In this document: positions 35,724-44,752 of the stretch, piece by piece | How the letters are laid out: the number at the start of each line of letters is the position of its first letter | How positions within the stretch are numbered: position 1 is the stretch's first letter | NCBI RefSeq assembly: GCF_047973035.1 | Contig: NZ_JBKEBF010000039.1 | Coordinates: 1 to 64,000, forward strand | Direction: 5' to 3' | DNA: 64,000 nt | Source: Oleidesulfovibrio sp047973035 | GTDB taxonomy: Bacteria > Desulfobacterota > Desulfovibrionia > Desulfovibrionales > Desulfovibrionaceae | Notes under the pieces: model-generated | Database searches by the model: none | What the model saw: only the letters and a program-made list of their open reading frames with translations | Told to the model about the DNA's origin: nothing | Position numbers and translations under genes: made by a program

Positions 35724-37169
35724 TCAGGATGTAGCAATGCCGTACTTTTTCAGCAGAGCATACAAGCGTGATTGCGAGAGGCCGGAAATTCGTATGGCTT
35801 CGCGGACAGAATTATTTACTGACAGCATCAGCCCCCTGAGATAACGGGCTTCAGCCTGTTGAATGACAGACTCGCGAAAAGTATTCAGGGGCGGAATTTC
35901 CGCTTCCATACTGTAATGGTTCCATAGGAGATCCACCCCGCAGGCAGCTTCAGGCGTGTCTTGCGTGTTCTGTGCGGAAGCAGGGCTGACTCTGTTGCGG
36001 GTGACTTTTGCACGCAGTTGCGGAGGCAGATGTCTGGCAAATATGCATGATTCATTGATACTTGCTGCTAGAGCGTGGTCAAGAGCGTGCAGTAACTCTC
36101 GAACATTACCGGGCCAATCGTAATCATGTAACATGTCGAAGAAATCAGAATAACACCCTTTGCGTTCCAGCCCGGTGCGAGCATATTCCTTGTCGAGGTA
36201 GGCATTGGCAATCGCTCTGATGTCCTGCTTGCGTTCGTGAAGCGACGGCAGGTCGATATGGAAAGAACGCAGGCGGAATAGTAAATCGTCTCTGAAAGCA
36301 CCTGTAGTAACCATTTTGTCAATGTCTTTATTGGTGGCTGCAACCAGGCGGAAGTCACACCTTGTTTCTTCACCTGAGCCGAGGGGCCGTACTTTGCGTT
36401 CCTGCAGAACACGTAAAAAAGCTTTTTGCATAAGGACGGGTAACTCACCTATTTCGTCCAGAAACAGCGTCCCTCCGTCGGCGCGCTGAACAAGCCCCAG
36501 TCTGTCTTTATCCGCTCCGGTAAACGCCCCTTTGCGATGACCGAAGAGCATGCTTTCAACCAGATGTTCAGGCAGGGCTGCACAATCAACTACAACAAAC
36601 GGGTGTGCTGCTCTGCTGCTGTTGTCATGTATTGCTCTGGCAAACAACTCCTTGCCGGTGCCGGTTTCTCCGGTAATAAGTACACTGGCGTCAGTCTGGG
36701 CGCATTGCGCGACCTGATCCAGACAGCGGAGCAGCGAAGGGCTTTCGCCGACGATGCTGTCGCGACGCAGGATTCGAACGGGACATCCTTTGCGGGCCGA
36801 AACTCTTTCTCGTCTGAAATCCAGCGCACGCTTCAACGTAAGCGTGATTTCCTGAATGGAGGCTGTTTTTTCAATGTAGTCCCAGGCTCCGTTGGTAATG
36901 GCCAGTTCCGCACCATCAGGGTCTCCTGCTCCGGTAATTATGATTACCTCGGGGCGGGAGGGCATTTCCGCCAACTGCGGTAAAATAGTCAGGCCATCAC
37001 AATCTGGCAGGCGCACATCCAGAAAAACGGCATCAATGTATTGCTGTATTGCTTTTTCAAGCCCTTCCTGCGCGGTCTCTGCCGCTAAGGATTCAAAGCC
37101 CAGCCGCCTGACAGCCCTGCCAAGCGCATAGCGCATGCTTTCATCGTCATCGATAATAAGTACCCGCAT
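35724..37169 (-). CDS. Sigma-54-dependent response regulator (NtrC/DctD family)
   Basis: 481 residues. REC domain with Asp in AVFLDVRLPDCDG, AAA+ with Walker A GETGTGKE, canonical GAFTGAD loop and LFLDEIGELP, and a C-terminal HTH (ISGLSQSRLYALLKKYGI). It starts 8 bp after the hybrid kinase stop and is its obvious partner. Located directly upstream of the frd operon, which has a sigma-54 promoter and two matching palindromes, so control of C4-dicarboxylate metabolism is the best inference, analogous to DctBD. Confidence 0.87.
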   Translation of the reverse strand: MRVLIIDDDESMRYALGRAVRRLGFESLAAETAQEGLEKAIQQYIDAVFLDVRLPDCDGLTILPQLAEMPSRPEVIIITGAGDPDGAELAITNGAWDYIEKTASIQEITLTLKRALDFRRERVSARKGCPVRILRRDSIVGESPSLLRCLDQVAQCAQTDASVLITGETGTGKELFARAIHDNSSRAAHPFVVVDCAALPEHLVESMLFGHRKGAFTGADKDRLGLVQRADGGTLFLDEIGELPVLMQKAFLRVLQERKVRPLGSGEETRCDFRLVAATNKDIDKMVTTGAFRDDLLFRLRSFHIDLPSLHERKQDIRAIANAYLDKEYARTGLERKGCYSDFFDMLHDYDWPGNVRELLHALDHALAASINESCIFARHLPPQLRAKVTRNRVSPASAQNTQDTPEAACGVDLLWNHYSMEAEIPPLNTFRESVIQQAEARYLRGLMLSVNNSVREAIRISGLSQSRLYALLKKYGIATS

Positions 37170-37177
37170 AGCCCCCC

Positions 37178-39073
37178 CTACTGATGAACACTTGTGGAAT
37201 GCTGTTTGTCTAGCTGGTTGCGAACCTCAGCACTTAACGCAGACGTGTCGAAGGGTTTTGAAAAGAAAGCTGCAACACCTACCGTACGCCAGTCTTTAGG
37301 GTAGCGTGACAGGTTTCCCCTACCTTCAAAGCCGGTATACATGATGACGGGAAGTTCGGGGCGGATGGCTAATAGCTCGCGTGTCAGTTCTACCCCTGTC
37401 AGGTCCGGCATCATCTGGTCTGTTAATACAAGGTCAAATGTGTCCGGTCTGTTGCGGAACATGTCCAGAGCATCACGGCTGCGTGTTGTGCTGGTGACCT
37501 TGTATCCTAGTCTGGAGAATAGTTTTCCGACGGAGTACACAAGGTCGTCGTCATCATCGACAATAAGCAAAGACTCTGAGCCCCTGTGCAGTTCGGGCTT
37601 TACATTGGGAATAATTTCCTCTTCCGCCATGCCGTGGCAGGGCAGATAGACTGTGAAGGTGGAACCTTTGTTAGGAGCACTGTCCACAGTAATTATTCCG
37701 CCGTGGAGTCTTACTATGTTCTGGGTGATTGATAGCCCGAGGCCGGTACCTCCGCTTTTTTTGCGTGTAGTATAGAAGGGTTCGAAAATGTGTTTTATGA
37801 CCACCGGCTTCATCCCCGTTCCGGTGTCTTTGACGGATATGACTACATACCGACCGGCGCTTAACCCCATAGGACGAGCCTGATCTGCATCAAGTGTTTC
37901 CAGATCAAGCGAGATTTCAAGAACGCCTTTCATGCCGCGCATGGCTTGTTCTGCGTTGGTGCACAAGTTCATAAGAACTTGCAGTAACTGGTCGGAATCC
38001 GCTTTAACCAGCACTGACGGAGCATTAATGCGCAGGCGTATTTCTACTGTGGCCGGAATGAATGTCTGCAATAGCTGTATGCATTCCTGCAGTGTATGAC
38101 GAACCTGAACTGTTGTTTTCGTTACATCAGACCGCTGGCTGAATGCTTTGATGCGCTTGACGAGGTTCTTGCCTCTGCGGGCCGCTTTTAAGACATGGCG
38201 TAAATCTTCCTGCACGGGGCTATGGTCTGGTGTGTCTGCCAATGCCAGTTCGCTGCACGACGTGATAGCTCCGAGAATGTTGTTGAAATCATGTGCTATC
38301 CCTCCTGCAAAAATGCCGATGGCCTCCATCTTCTGGGCGTGCCGGAGTTCTTTTTCCATTTGTCTCCATGGTTTTAATATACCGCTGACCATATAGAGAC
38401 TGGTAGGAAGGACAAAAAATATCAATGTCACGGTTACACCGACACCGACAATGAGCAGAGCATTATTGGTGTGTCCGTCCAGCCGTGCCGCAAGATTTTC
38501 CTGTTCGCTTTGGATGTTATCTGTATATATGCCCGTGGCTAACCAGTAAGGGGTACCGGGTATGAGTTCGGCGTAAGCCAGTTTGGGGAGCGGGGTAGTC
38601 TCTCCTGGTTTGTGGAAGCTATACGAAACATAACCTCCACCTTCACGGGCAAGGTTGGCTAAAATACTGATGTACGGGACCCCGTCTTTGTCCTGATGCT
38701 CCAGTCTGTTTGTCCCCTGAAAGTCCGGATCAACGGGATGGGCAACATTGATGCCGTTGAGGTCGTAGACAAAATAGTAGCCATCGGAGTCGTAACGGGC
38801 TGCATTGATAAAACGCCTGAGCACCAGAATGGGATCTTCGCCGCGTTCTTCTGCCTTGCTCATTGCATCACTCAGTGATGCAGCCATACTCTGAACCGAA
38901 TATCGTAGTGTTCGCTCGTACCCGCGCACAGTAGCAGACTTTACTTCTGCGAGAGAGTCTGTCTGCACTAACTTAATGTAATACGTGTATGTTAAGCCGA
39001 TGGCTGTGGCAAAAACAATAAGAAAAAGCAGCAAAAGCCCTATCCGGCCCGCGATAGTAGCGTTGGCACGCAA
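37178..39073 (-). CDS. Membrane hybrid histidine kinase with periplasmic Cache domain
   Basis: 631 residues. Membrane span at about 10-33, a periplasmic single-Cache domain (about 40-200, with DGYYFVYDLNGINVAHP typical of sCache_2), second span near 205-230, HisKA with His in FAGGIAHDFNNILGAI, HATPase with NLCTNAEQAM, DTGTGM and GGTGLGLSI, and a C-terminal REC domain (LVLTDQMMPDLTG). The Cache domain probably binds an external small carboxylate. Operon with the following response regulator; the REC tail may tune the phosphorelay. Confidence 0.87.
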   Translation of the reverse strand: MRANATIAGRIGLLLLFLIVFATAIGLTYTYYIKLVQTDSLAEVKSATVRGYERTLRYSVQSMAASLSDAMSKAEERGEDPILVLRRFINAARYDSDGYYFVYDLNGINVAHPVDPDFQGTNRLEHQDKDGVPYISILANLAREGGGYVSYSFHKPGETTPLPKLAYAELIPGTPYWLATGIYTDNIQSEQENLAARLDGHTNNALLIVGVGVTVTLIFFVLPTSLYMVSGILKPWRQMEKELRHAQKMEAIGIFAGGIAHDFNNILGAITSCSELALADTPDHSPVQEDLRHVLKAARRGKNLVKRIKAFSQRSDVTKTTVQVRHTLQECIQLLQTFIPATVEIRLRINAPSVLVKADSDQLLQVLMNLCTNAEQAMRGMKGVLEISLDLETLDADQARPMGLSAGRYVVISVKDTGTGMKPVVIKHIFEPFYTTRKKSGGTGLGLSITQNIVRLHGGIITVDSAPNKGSTFTVYLPCHGMAEEEIIPNVKPELHRGSESLLIVDDDDDLVYSVGKLFSRLGYKVTSTTRSRDALDMFRNRPDTFDLVLTDQMMPDLTGVELTRELLAIRPELPVIMYTGFEGRGNLSRYPKDWRTVGVAAFFSKPFDTSALSAEVRNQLDKQHSTSVHQ

Positions 39074-39380
39074 AGCAGCATCCTCCAGCGGTACAGGTTG
39101 GCAGCACCCCGTGGGACAAAGTACTTCTTATGCTGGCAGCGGCACTGGATTCCTGTTTGGCAGGAAAGCAGCGCAGAAGAACTTTGTTCCATTTTTATCA
39201 CGTACACACATCGGCGATAAGGTGCAACTCTTTGGCACTAATAAGTGGCAGCGGACTGCTTGTGGCATCTAAACTTCAATATTATTGCACGGTAGGCGAA
39301 TTTTCAGGCGAAATGCTGATATTATGAAGTGTAAGCGAATCTGCCCCCAAGCGCACGGCAATGCTGTGGAAAGAGAAGCG
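39074..39380. other. Intergenic region, no gene seen
   Basis: About 300 bp between the isethionate activator terminator and the kinase start; presumably holds the kinase promoter, but I could not identify a convincing one. Confidence 0.45.
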
Positions 39381-39413
39381 GAAAAAAGGCAGACTGCCTA
39401 TGTGGCGCCTGCC
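39381..39413 (-). terminator. Terminator of the isethionate activator gene
   Basis: Minus-strand stem GGCAG/CTGCC with an internal stem-loop is followed by TTTTTTCC, just downstream of the regulator stop at 39426. Confidence 0.6.
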
Positions 39414-39425
39414 TGAGTACGGTAG

Positions 39426-40829
39426 CTATATTTCAGATAACGTATCTTCATCGTCCGGATTTTCACGCATTTTTCTGAATAAGGTTGTCCTGCTTATTTT
39501 GAACATTTTTGCAACCTTACATACTGATCCATGAGTAGAAAGTGCATTTTGTAAAATTTCGCGCTCTATATCTGCCATAATTTCTTTCAGAGAGCGGGAG
39601 TCATCCGTAGCAGGCGGAGTATATGTATGCTGCAACTTTGCAGCACTGGCAATATGCGGGGGCAGGTGTTCTGGTCTTATTGTTTTTCCGGCACTGGTAA
39701 CAACAAGGCTTTGAATAAGGTTTTGCATTTCACGCACGTTACCGGGCCATTGGTAATTGCTTAACGCCTGACGTGTTCCTTTCGTCATGCTCATACAGCG
39801 GTGGTATTTGGCATTAAACCGATCAAGAAATGTTTCCGTCAGGGGGATAATGTCTTCCTGACGCTTACGAAGCGGAGGCAGGTTTAATACTGCCACATTG
39901 AGGCGGTAGAAAAGGTCACTTCTGAATTTGCCGTTTTCCACTTCCTGTGCAAGGTCGCGGTTGGTAGCCGCAATAATACGTACATTAATGCTTTTAGGCT
40001 GTGTGCCACCAACGCGCATGACTTCTTTATCCTGCAATACCCTGAGCAGCTTTGCCTGCATGGGCAAGGGAAGCTCGCCAATTTCATCAAGAAAAACTGT
40101 TCCCCCGTCTGCCATTTCAAAATATCCCGGCTTGCCTTTGTTGCTTGCGCCAGAAAACGCGCCGGGCATATAGCCGAATAATTCTGATTCAATAAGATTT
40201 TCTGCAATGCTGCCACAGTCAACTTTCATGAACAGCTTGCCGTTTCTGGGGCTGTATTCGTGTGCTAGACGGGCAATGACATCTTTACCTACGCCTGTTT
40301 CTCCTAAAATAAGAATAGTGGCATCTGTTGAAGCAACACGTTGCACCAGTTCGATCACTTGCTTCATCGCTTTGCTTTCGAAAACAGGGCGGGGATGCCT
40401 TGTCTGCTCCTGCGCCATATGCTCCATACGTTCGTTGAATGAGTCGATCAGTTCTCGCTGCTGTGCTATCTGATCCCTGAACTGAGTGATCATCGTAATA
40501 TCCCGCGCGAATGTTACAACAAGACAGACTTCCTCGCTGGCATCGAACACAGGGTAACCGCGTAAAATGACCTTTTTGCTTTGACGTACATTTTGTACGG
40601 AGGTTGCGGGCTTTCTCGTACGCACTATTTCAGGGTTCAGAATAACATCAAACACACCTTCTTCTAGCAAAGTAGCTACGTTACGCCCTTTGATGTCCTG
40701 CATTTTTAGGCCGGTAAGCTGCTCGTAACGTTGATTGACAAAAAGCGTGTTCCCCGTTTTGTCAGTTATGTATATCCCGTCACTTAAAACGTTAAATATG
40801 CTTTTTATGTGCTCTATTACTTTTTGCAT
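39426..40829 (-). CDS. Sigma-54-dependent PAS activator, probable isethionate regulator
   Basis: 467 residues. PAS domain (about 5-120: LSDGIYITDKTGNTLFVNQRY), AAA+ domain with Walker A GETGVGKD, sigma-54 loop variant GAFSGA, Walker B VFLDEIGELP, and a Fis-type HTH (AKMFKISRTTLFRKMRE). No REC domain, so probably ligand-gated through PAS. It lies directly downstream of islB in the same orientation but behind a terminator. Its likely targets are the two sigma-54 promoters and three related palindromes at 47.8-48.6 kb (inference). Confidence 0.85.
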   Translation of the reverse strand: MQKVIEHIKSIFNVLSDGIYITDKTGNTLFVNQRYEQLTGLKMQDIKGRNVATLLEEGVFDVILNPEIVRTRKPATSVQNVRQSKKVILRGYPVFDASEEVCLVVTFARDITMITQFRDQIAQQRELIDSFNERMEHMAQEQTRHPRPVFESKAMKQVIELVQRVASTDATILILGETGVGKDVIARLAHEYSPRNGKLFMKVDCGSIAENLIESELFGYMPGAFSGASNKGKPGYFEMADGGTVFLDEIGELPLPMQAKLLRVLQDKEVMRVGGTQPKSINVRIIAATNRDLAQEVENGKFRSDLFYRLNVAVLNLPPLRKRQEDIIPLTETFLDRFNAKYHRCMSMTKGTRQALSNYQWPGNVREMQNLIQSLVVTSAGKTIRPEHLPPHIASAAKLQHTYTPPATDDSRSLKEIMADIEREILQNALSTHGSVCKVAKMFKISRTTLFRKMRENPDDEDTLSEI

Positions 40830-41039
40830 CTTACTTAATGTGTCTTTTGTATGTTTTACTATAAGGTGTGTCAGATTGTTATCAGAATGTAATAATATGA
40901 CAGGCGCATTTGATTATAAGATGTGGAATGCTACTTAATATTCTTTGTGATATAGAGCGCCTGTATCGTATAAAGTGTAGCTTCTTATGATGTGGAGATT
41001 GTTTTCTGGTTGTACATACGCTTTAGCAAGAAAGCACCA

Positions 41040-41076
41040 TAAAAATGAAGCCGCTTCTGTATCTAGGCGGCTTCAT
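41040..41076 (-). terminator. Terminator of the isethionate operon
   Basis: ATGAAGCCGC/GCGGCTTCAT stem followed on the minus strand by TTTTTATGG, downstream of the islB stop. Confidence 0.85.
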
Positions 41077-41157
41077 TGTATATCTGTTTGAGCACGCTAT
41101 GCGCCCTTTGAGTTCTGTATGTCGCTATAAACATTGCTCTGCCGGGTGGAACTCTTT

Positions 41158-42078
41158 TTAAGAATGATACTGCTCAACTATTTTAGTTAATTGCTGCATA
41201 ACTTCATCAGAAAGCTTCACATCACCCATGGGTACTTCACGCCCGAGAAAGTGATACTTCTGAGTGCCAAGGCGGTGGTAAGGGAGTAGCTGGTATTCTA
41301 CGCCTAGTTTGGCAGTGAACTGGGCGATGGCCCTAATGTCCTTTTCAGAATCGTTGAATCCTGGGATGACAGGAGTGCGTACAACCACTTTGATAGCAGG
41401 AAATTCTTTTACCATTCGTTCAAGGTTTTCAATAATGCGCTTGTTGGATACGCCAGTAGCTCTTTTATGCTTTTCGTCATTAAGGCTTTTTATATCGTAG
41501 TGTGCGAATTTAATAAATTCCAGCGCAGGTGCCATGTCTTCCCATGCTGCATACCCACAGGTTTCAATAGCAGTGTGGATACGCCGTCTGCGTGCTTCGC
41601 GCAGGATAGCAAGCGCAAAGGCTGGTTGGGCAAAAGGCTCACCGCCTGACAAGGTCATTCCGCCACCGGAACGTGCGTAGAATACACTGTCCTGTTCAAC
41701 GGTGTTCAAAACTTCATCAACTGTTTTCTGAGTGCCATAAGTGATGAGCGACTTGGCAGGGCATGCTTCCGCACAAAACATGGTACATCCTTCACACAAC
41801 GCACGATCAATGCTTATTGTATCGTCTTCTGCGCGGGTAATGGCTCCTGTTGTGCACACTTCAACGCAGCGCACACATTTGGTCAGAGTCAGGCAGCGCC
41901 CGGTATTGTAAGCTAATTCTATTCTTTTGCGCTGAGATTCCGGGTTACTGCACCAGTCACAACGTAACGGACAGCCTTTTAGAAATACGACAGTTCTGAT
42001 GCCCGGACCGTCATGGACGGAGTACTTCTGGATATTGAATGTGATTCCCGTAGTTTTCTTGTCTTGCAAAGAGCTCAT
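41158..42078 (-). CDS. islB: Isethionate sulfite-lyase activating enzyme
   Basis: 306 residues, radical SAM glycyl-radical activase. Radical SAM cluster motif CPLRCDWC near the N-terminus, then a ferredoxin-like insert with two cluster motifs (CVRCVEVC and CEGCTMFCAEAC), GGMTLSGGEP for SAM binding, and a TIM-barrel remainder. It installs the glycyl radical on IslA using SAM and a reduced 4Fe-4S centre. 83 bp after islA; a stem-loop lies in the gap. Specific pairing with IslA is inferred from adjacency, as activases are hard to tell apart by sequence. Confidence 0.9.
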   Translation of the reverse strand: MSSLQDKKTTGITFNIQKYSVHDGPGIRTVVFLKGCPLRCDWCSNPESQRKRIELAYNTGRCLTLTKCVRCVEVCTTGAITRAEDDTISIDRALCEGCTMFCAEACPAKSLITYGTQKTVDEVLNTVEQDSVFYARSGGGMTLSGGEPFAQPAFALAILREARRRRIHTAIETCGYAAWEDMAPALEFIKFAHYDIKSLNDEKHKRATGVSNKRIIENLERMVKEFPAIKVVVRTPVIPGFNDSEKDIRAIAQFTAKLGVEYQLLPYHRLGTQKYHFLGREVPMGDVKLSDEVMQQLTKIVEQYHS

Positions 42079-42108
42079 GAACAGTGCTTCCGCGTATGAA
42101 GGTTAGTG

Positions 42109-42134
42109 GGCCAGCCGCCCGAAGGCAGCTGGCC
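42109..42134 (-). other. Hairpin in islA-islB gap
   Basis: GGCCAGC/GCTGGCC stem without a following T tract; probable mRNA stability or processing element. Confidence 0.5.
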
Positions 42135-42161
42135 TGAATGTATTCGGATGTTTGAAAGCCG

Positions 42162-44651
42162 TTACATCACATCGTGCTGTGTACGGGCGATCAGGTCGTT
42201 CTGCAGGTCGGGAGAAAGGTCCACAAAGTAAGCGCTGTAGCCTGCAATACGGACAATGAGGCTGCGGTATTTTTCAGGATCTTTCTGAGCCGCAATCAAA
42301 GTGTCGCTGTTGATAACGTTGAACTGAACGTGCCACAGCTTGAGGTCGCAGAAGGTACGGATGAAAGAAACCAGCTTTTCGGTGCCTTCGTCGCCTTCAA
42401 CGCACTTGGGAGTGAACTTGATGTTCAGCATGCGGGCAGCGCGGTCGCGGTATCCGTAGTTTTTGGAGTTGAAGTTGGACTGCAGAATTGCAGTGGGGCC
42501 GTTTACGTCGGCACCGTGCGAAGCGGAAGAGCCGTCAGACAGAGGGGTCCATGCAAGGCGACCGTTGGGAGTAGCAGATACAACCTTACCAAACGGTACG
42601 TGCGAGGTGAACGGCACGTAGCGGATATCGTTGTGCATACCCAGTTCGGGGGAGTAACGACGTCCGTACTTTACAGAAAGGGCGTCGATATCTCGGGCGA
42701 TGCTGTCTGCGTACTCATCGTTGTTGCCGTAGCAGGGCGCAGACTTCAGCAGCTGCTGAATGTCTTCCTTGCCTTCGAAGTTGCACTTCAGAGCATCAAT
42801 AATTTCCTGCATGGTCAGCTTCTTGTCTTCAAACACCAGCTTTTTGATCGCAGCCAGCGAGTCAACAACAGTACCGAAGCCCATGTATTCGAAGTAGCCG
42901 AGGTTGATACCTTCGGGAATCTGCGGAGTATGCAGGTCGAGGCAGTGCTTCATGCAGAGGTCGTGCAGCGAGCTGCCCATGGGCTGAGCAAAGTGACGGG
43001 CACGCAGGTTGTTAATGATATGCTGCTGAATGAAAGCAGCGCGCAGGAAGTGTTCGTGCTGGAGCACATACGCGTTCCAGAACTCTTCCCAGGTTTCGAA
43101 TTTGGTCGGATCACCGGTCTGAATGCTCAGATCGTTTTCACCGTACTTCAGCATGCGGCCGTTGTAGAGCACCATTTCCAATGCTGCTGCAAAGTTAACG
43201 TAAGCACCACCGCTGGTGTATGTGTCGCGGTTGGGCATACGGGCTTCGGTGCAGCCCGATACAGCGTAATCAAGAGCTTCTTCAAAGGTTGCGCCCTTGG
43301 AAACGTACAAAGGTACGATTTCTTCGTCGTTGATCAGCTTGGGGAAGCCGGAACCGAATTTGATGGTTTCGGCAACGTCGTGCAGGTAACGCTCGGGCGA
43401 ACGCGAATGGATACGTGCTGCAAGGTCAGGGTAGTGCAGCGGGAATTCACGCTTGGACTTCAGGAACAGGTAGGTCAGATCGTTAGTAGCATCTGCACCG
43501 TGAGGAGTCTGGCCGCCGATGGTTACAGCTTCCCAGTGAGCGTAGCCTTCGTTAAAGGCGCCTCCAGCGGGAGAGATATACAGGTCGACGTACTGTGCCA
43601 TACCAACCCACATGCACTCCAGCAGTTCCATGGCGCTTTCTTCGGTGATAACGCCAGCTTCGATGTCCTTTTGGTAGAAGGGCCAGAAGTACTGGTCCAT
43701 ACGACCGTTGGAAACGATGGTACCGGTCTTTTGCTCAATACGGGAGAACATCTGGGTAAACCACTGAGCCTGAACTGCTTCGTGGAAGTTACGGGCAGGA
43801 TTTTCGGGAACCCATGCGCAGATTTCAGCCATGGTTTCCAGCTCGGCTTTACGCTTTGCGTTGGTTTCCTTTGCTGCCAGATCAGATGCCAGCTTGGCGT
43901 GACGATTTGCCCACAGAATGATTGCATCGCAAACAGTTACGATGGCTTCAAGGAAGGGGCGTTTTTCCACGTTGTCACGGGGGCTCAGGGGGTCCAGAGC
44001 TTCAATTTTTTCCAGAGCTTCTTCTTTAAGGCCTTTGAAGCCGCGGTTGAGGACTTTTTCGTAGTCGTGCACCCACTGGATGGACGAACGGAAAGAAGAA
44101 GTTTCGTTGACGATGAAGCGGGACTTCAGACCCTGAGGGTCGTCGTACGTAAGCTTGTGAACATCAGAAGGAAGAGCGATGTTCAGAGCTTCATGGTAGG
44201 TTTTGCCTTTCCAGTAAGGAGCAATCTCATTCACAACAACAAGCGCGTCTTCAGCGGTGATGGTGAAGGGAGACTCGGTACGGTTGGGCAGATCTTCGAT
44301 GGCAAGGTCAAGGAAGTCGCCGTCCAGTTCGGGGTAAAGAACGCCGTACCGTCCGGGGCAGCCGCCACGGCCGCAGATCAGCTGGTCATCATCGATGTAA
44401 ACGGTGATGTTCTCAGCGATGTGCTTCATGGCTTTGGCCCAGCGCAGAACGAGGGGCTGGCCTTCGGTGCTCTTCATGGAGTCGGTGAACAGCTTGGCGC
44501 GTTCTACGTCAATACGGGGGCGCTTGCCGTCAAAGCTTTCCAGGATGTTGAATACACGTTCGTGGGACTTACGATATGCATCTTCCTTACCAGCAATTTT
44601 GTCCTGAAGACGTTGCTCGTGGGGAGACAGGGGGCTTGTGCAGCATTGCAT
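42162..44651 (-). CDS. islA: Isethionate sulfite-lyase (glycyl radical enzyme)
   Basis: 829 residues. Glycyl radical loop RIAGYSAYF with Gly804 and thiyl Cys467/Glu469 in VSGCTEARM. Arg188 and Gln192 also sit one residue before the positions known for the Bilophila enzyme (Arg189, Gln193, Cys468, Glu470, Gly805), and this residue set separates IslA from choline lyase, diol dehydratase and DHPS lyase. Reaction: isethionate to acetaldehyde plus sulfite, cytoplasmic, oxygen-sensitive. No microcompartment shell genes and no acetaldehyde dehydrogenase are nearby. Start preceded by AGGAGAAAAAACC. An antisense frame runs the whole length but is a codon-bias shadow. Confidence 0.95.
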   Translation of the reverse strand: MQCCTSPLSPHEQRLQDKIAGKEDAYRKSHERVFNILESFDGKRPRIDVERAKLFTDSMKSTEGQPLVLRWAKAMKHIAENITVYIDDDQLICGRGGCPGRYGVLYPELDGDFLDLAIEDLPNRTESPFTITAEDALVVVNEIAPYWKGKTYHEALNIALPSDVHKLTYDDPQGLKSRFIVNETSSFRSSIQWVHDYEKVLNRGFKGLKEEALEKIEALDPLSPRDNVEKRPFLEAIVTVCDAIILWANRHAKLASDLAAKETNAKRKAELETMAEICAWVPENPARNFHEAVQAQWFTQMFSRIEQKTGTIVSNGRMDQYFWPFYQKDIEAGVITEESAMELLECMWVGMAQYVDLYISPAGGAFNEGYAHWEAVTIGGQTPHGADATNDLTYLFLKSKREFPLHYPDLAARIHSRSPERYLHDVAETIKFGSGFPKLINDEEIVPLYVSKGATFEEALDYAVSGCTEARMPNRDTYTSGGAYVNFAAALEMVLYNGRMLKYGENDLSIQTGDPTKFETWEEFWNAYVLQHEHFLRAAFIQQHIINNLRARHFAQPMGSSLHDLCMKHCLDLHTPQIPEGINLGYFEYMGFGTVVDSLAAIKKLVFEDKKLTMQEIIDALKCNFEGKEDIQQLLKSAPCYGNNDEYADSIARDIDALSVKYGRRYSPELGMHNDIRYVPFTSHVPFGKVVSATPNGRLAWTPLSDGSSASHGADVNGPTAILQSNFNSKNYGYRDRAARMLNIKFTPKCVEGDEGTEKLVSFIRTFCDLKLWHVQFNVINSDTLIAAQKDPEKYRSLIVRIAGYSAYFVDLSPDLQNDLIARTQHDVM

Positions 44652-44704
44652 GGTTTTTTCTCCTGATGGCTATTTAGGTATATTATGTTGAGTGTGTATA
44701 AAGT

Positions 44705-44740
44705 GCGCCCCTGATTTTGGCTTGGCCTCGGCAGGGGCGC
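44705..44740 (-). other. Hairpin in the TRAP-islA gap
   Basis: GCGCCCCTG/CAGGGGCGC stem between the QM transporter stop and islA; followed only by ACTTTATAC on the minus strand, so at most a weak terminator or attenuator. Confidence 0.55.
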
Positions 44741-44752
44741 CGATTATTAAAG

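Noticed and set aside
42174..44666. An 830-codon open frame antisense to the whole of islA
   Set aside because: It mirrors islA almost end to end, has no family resemblance and no ribosome site; long antisense frames arise from the strong codon bias of highly expressed genes. The same holds for 44717-46096 against the QM gene and 57606-58949 against thiC.
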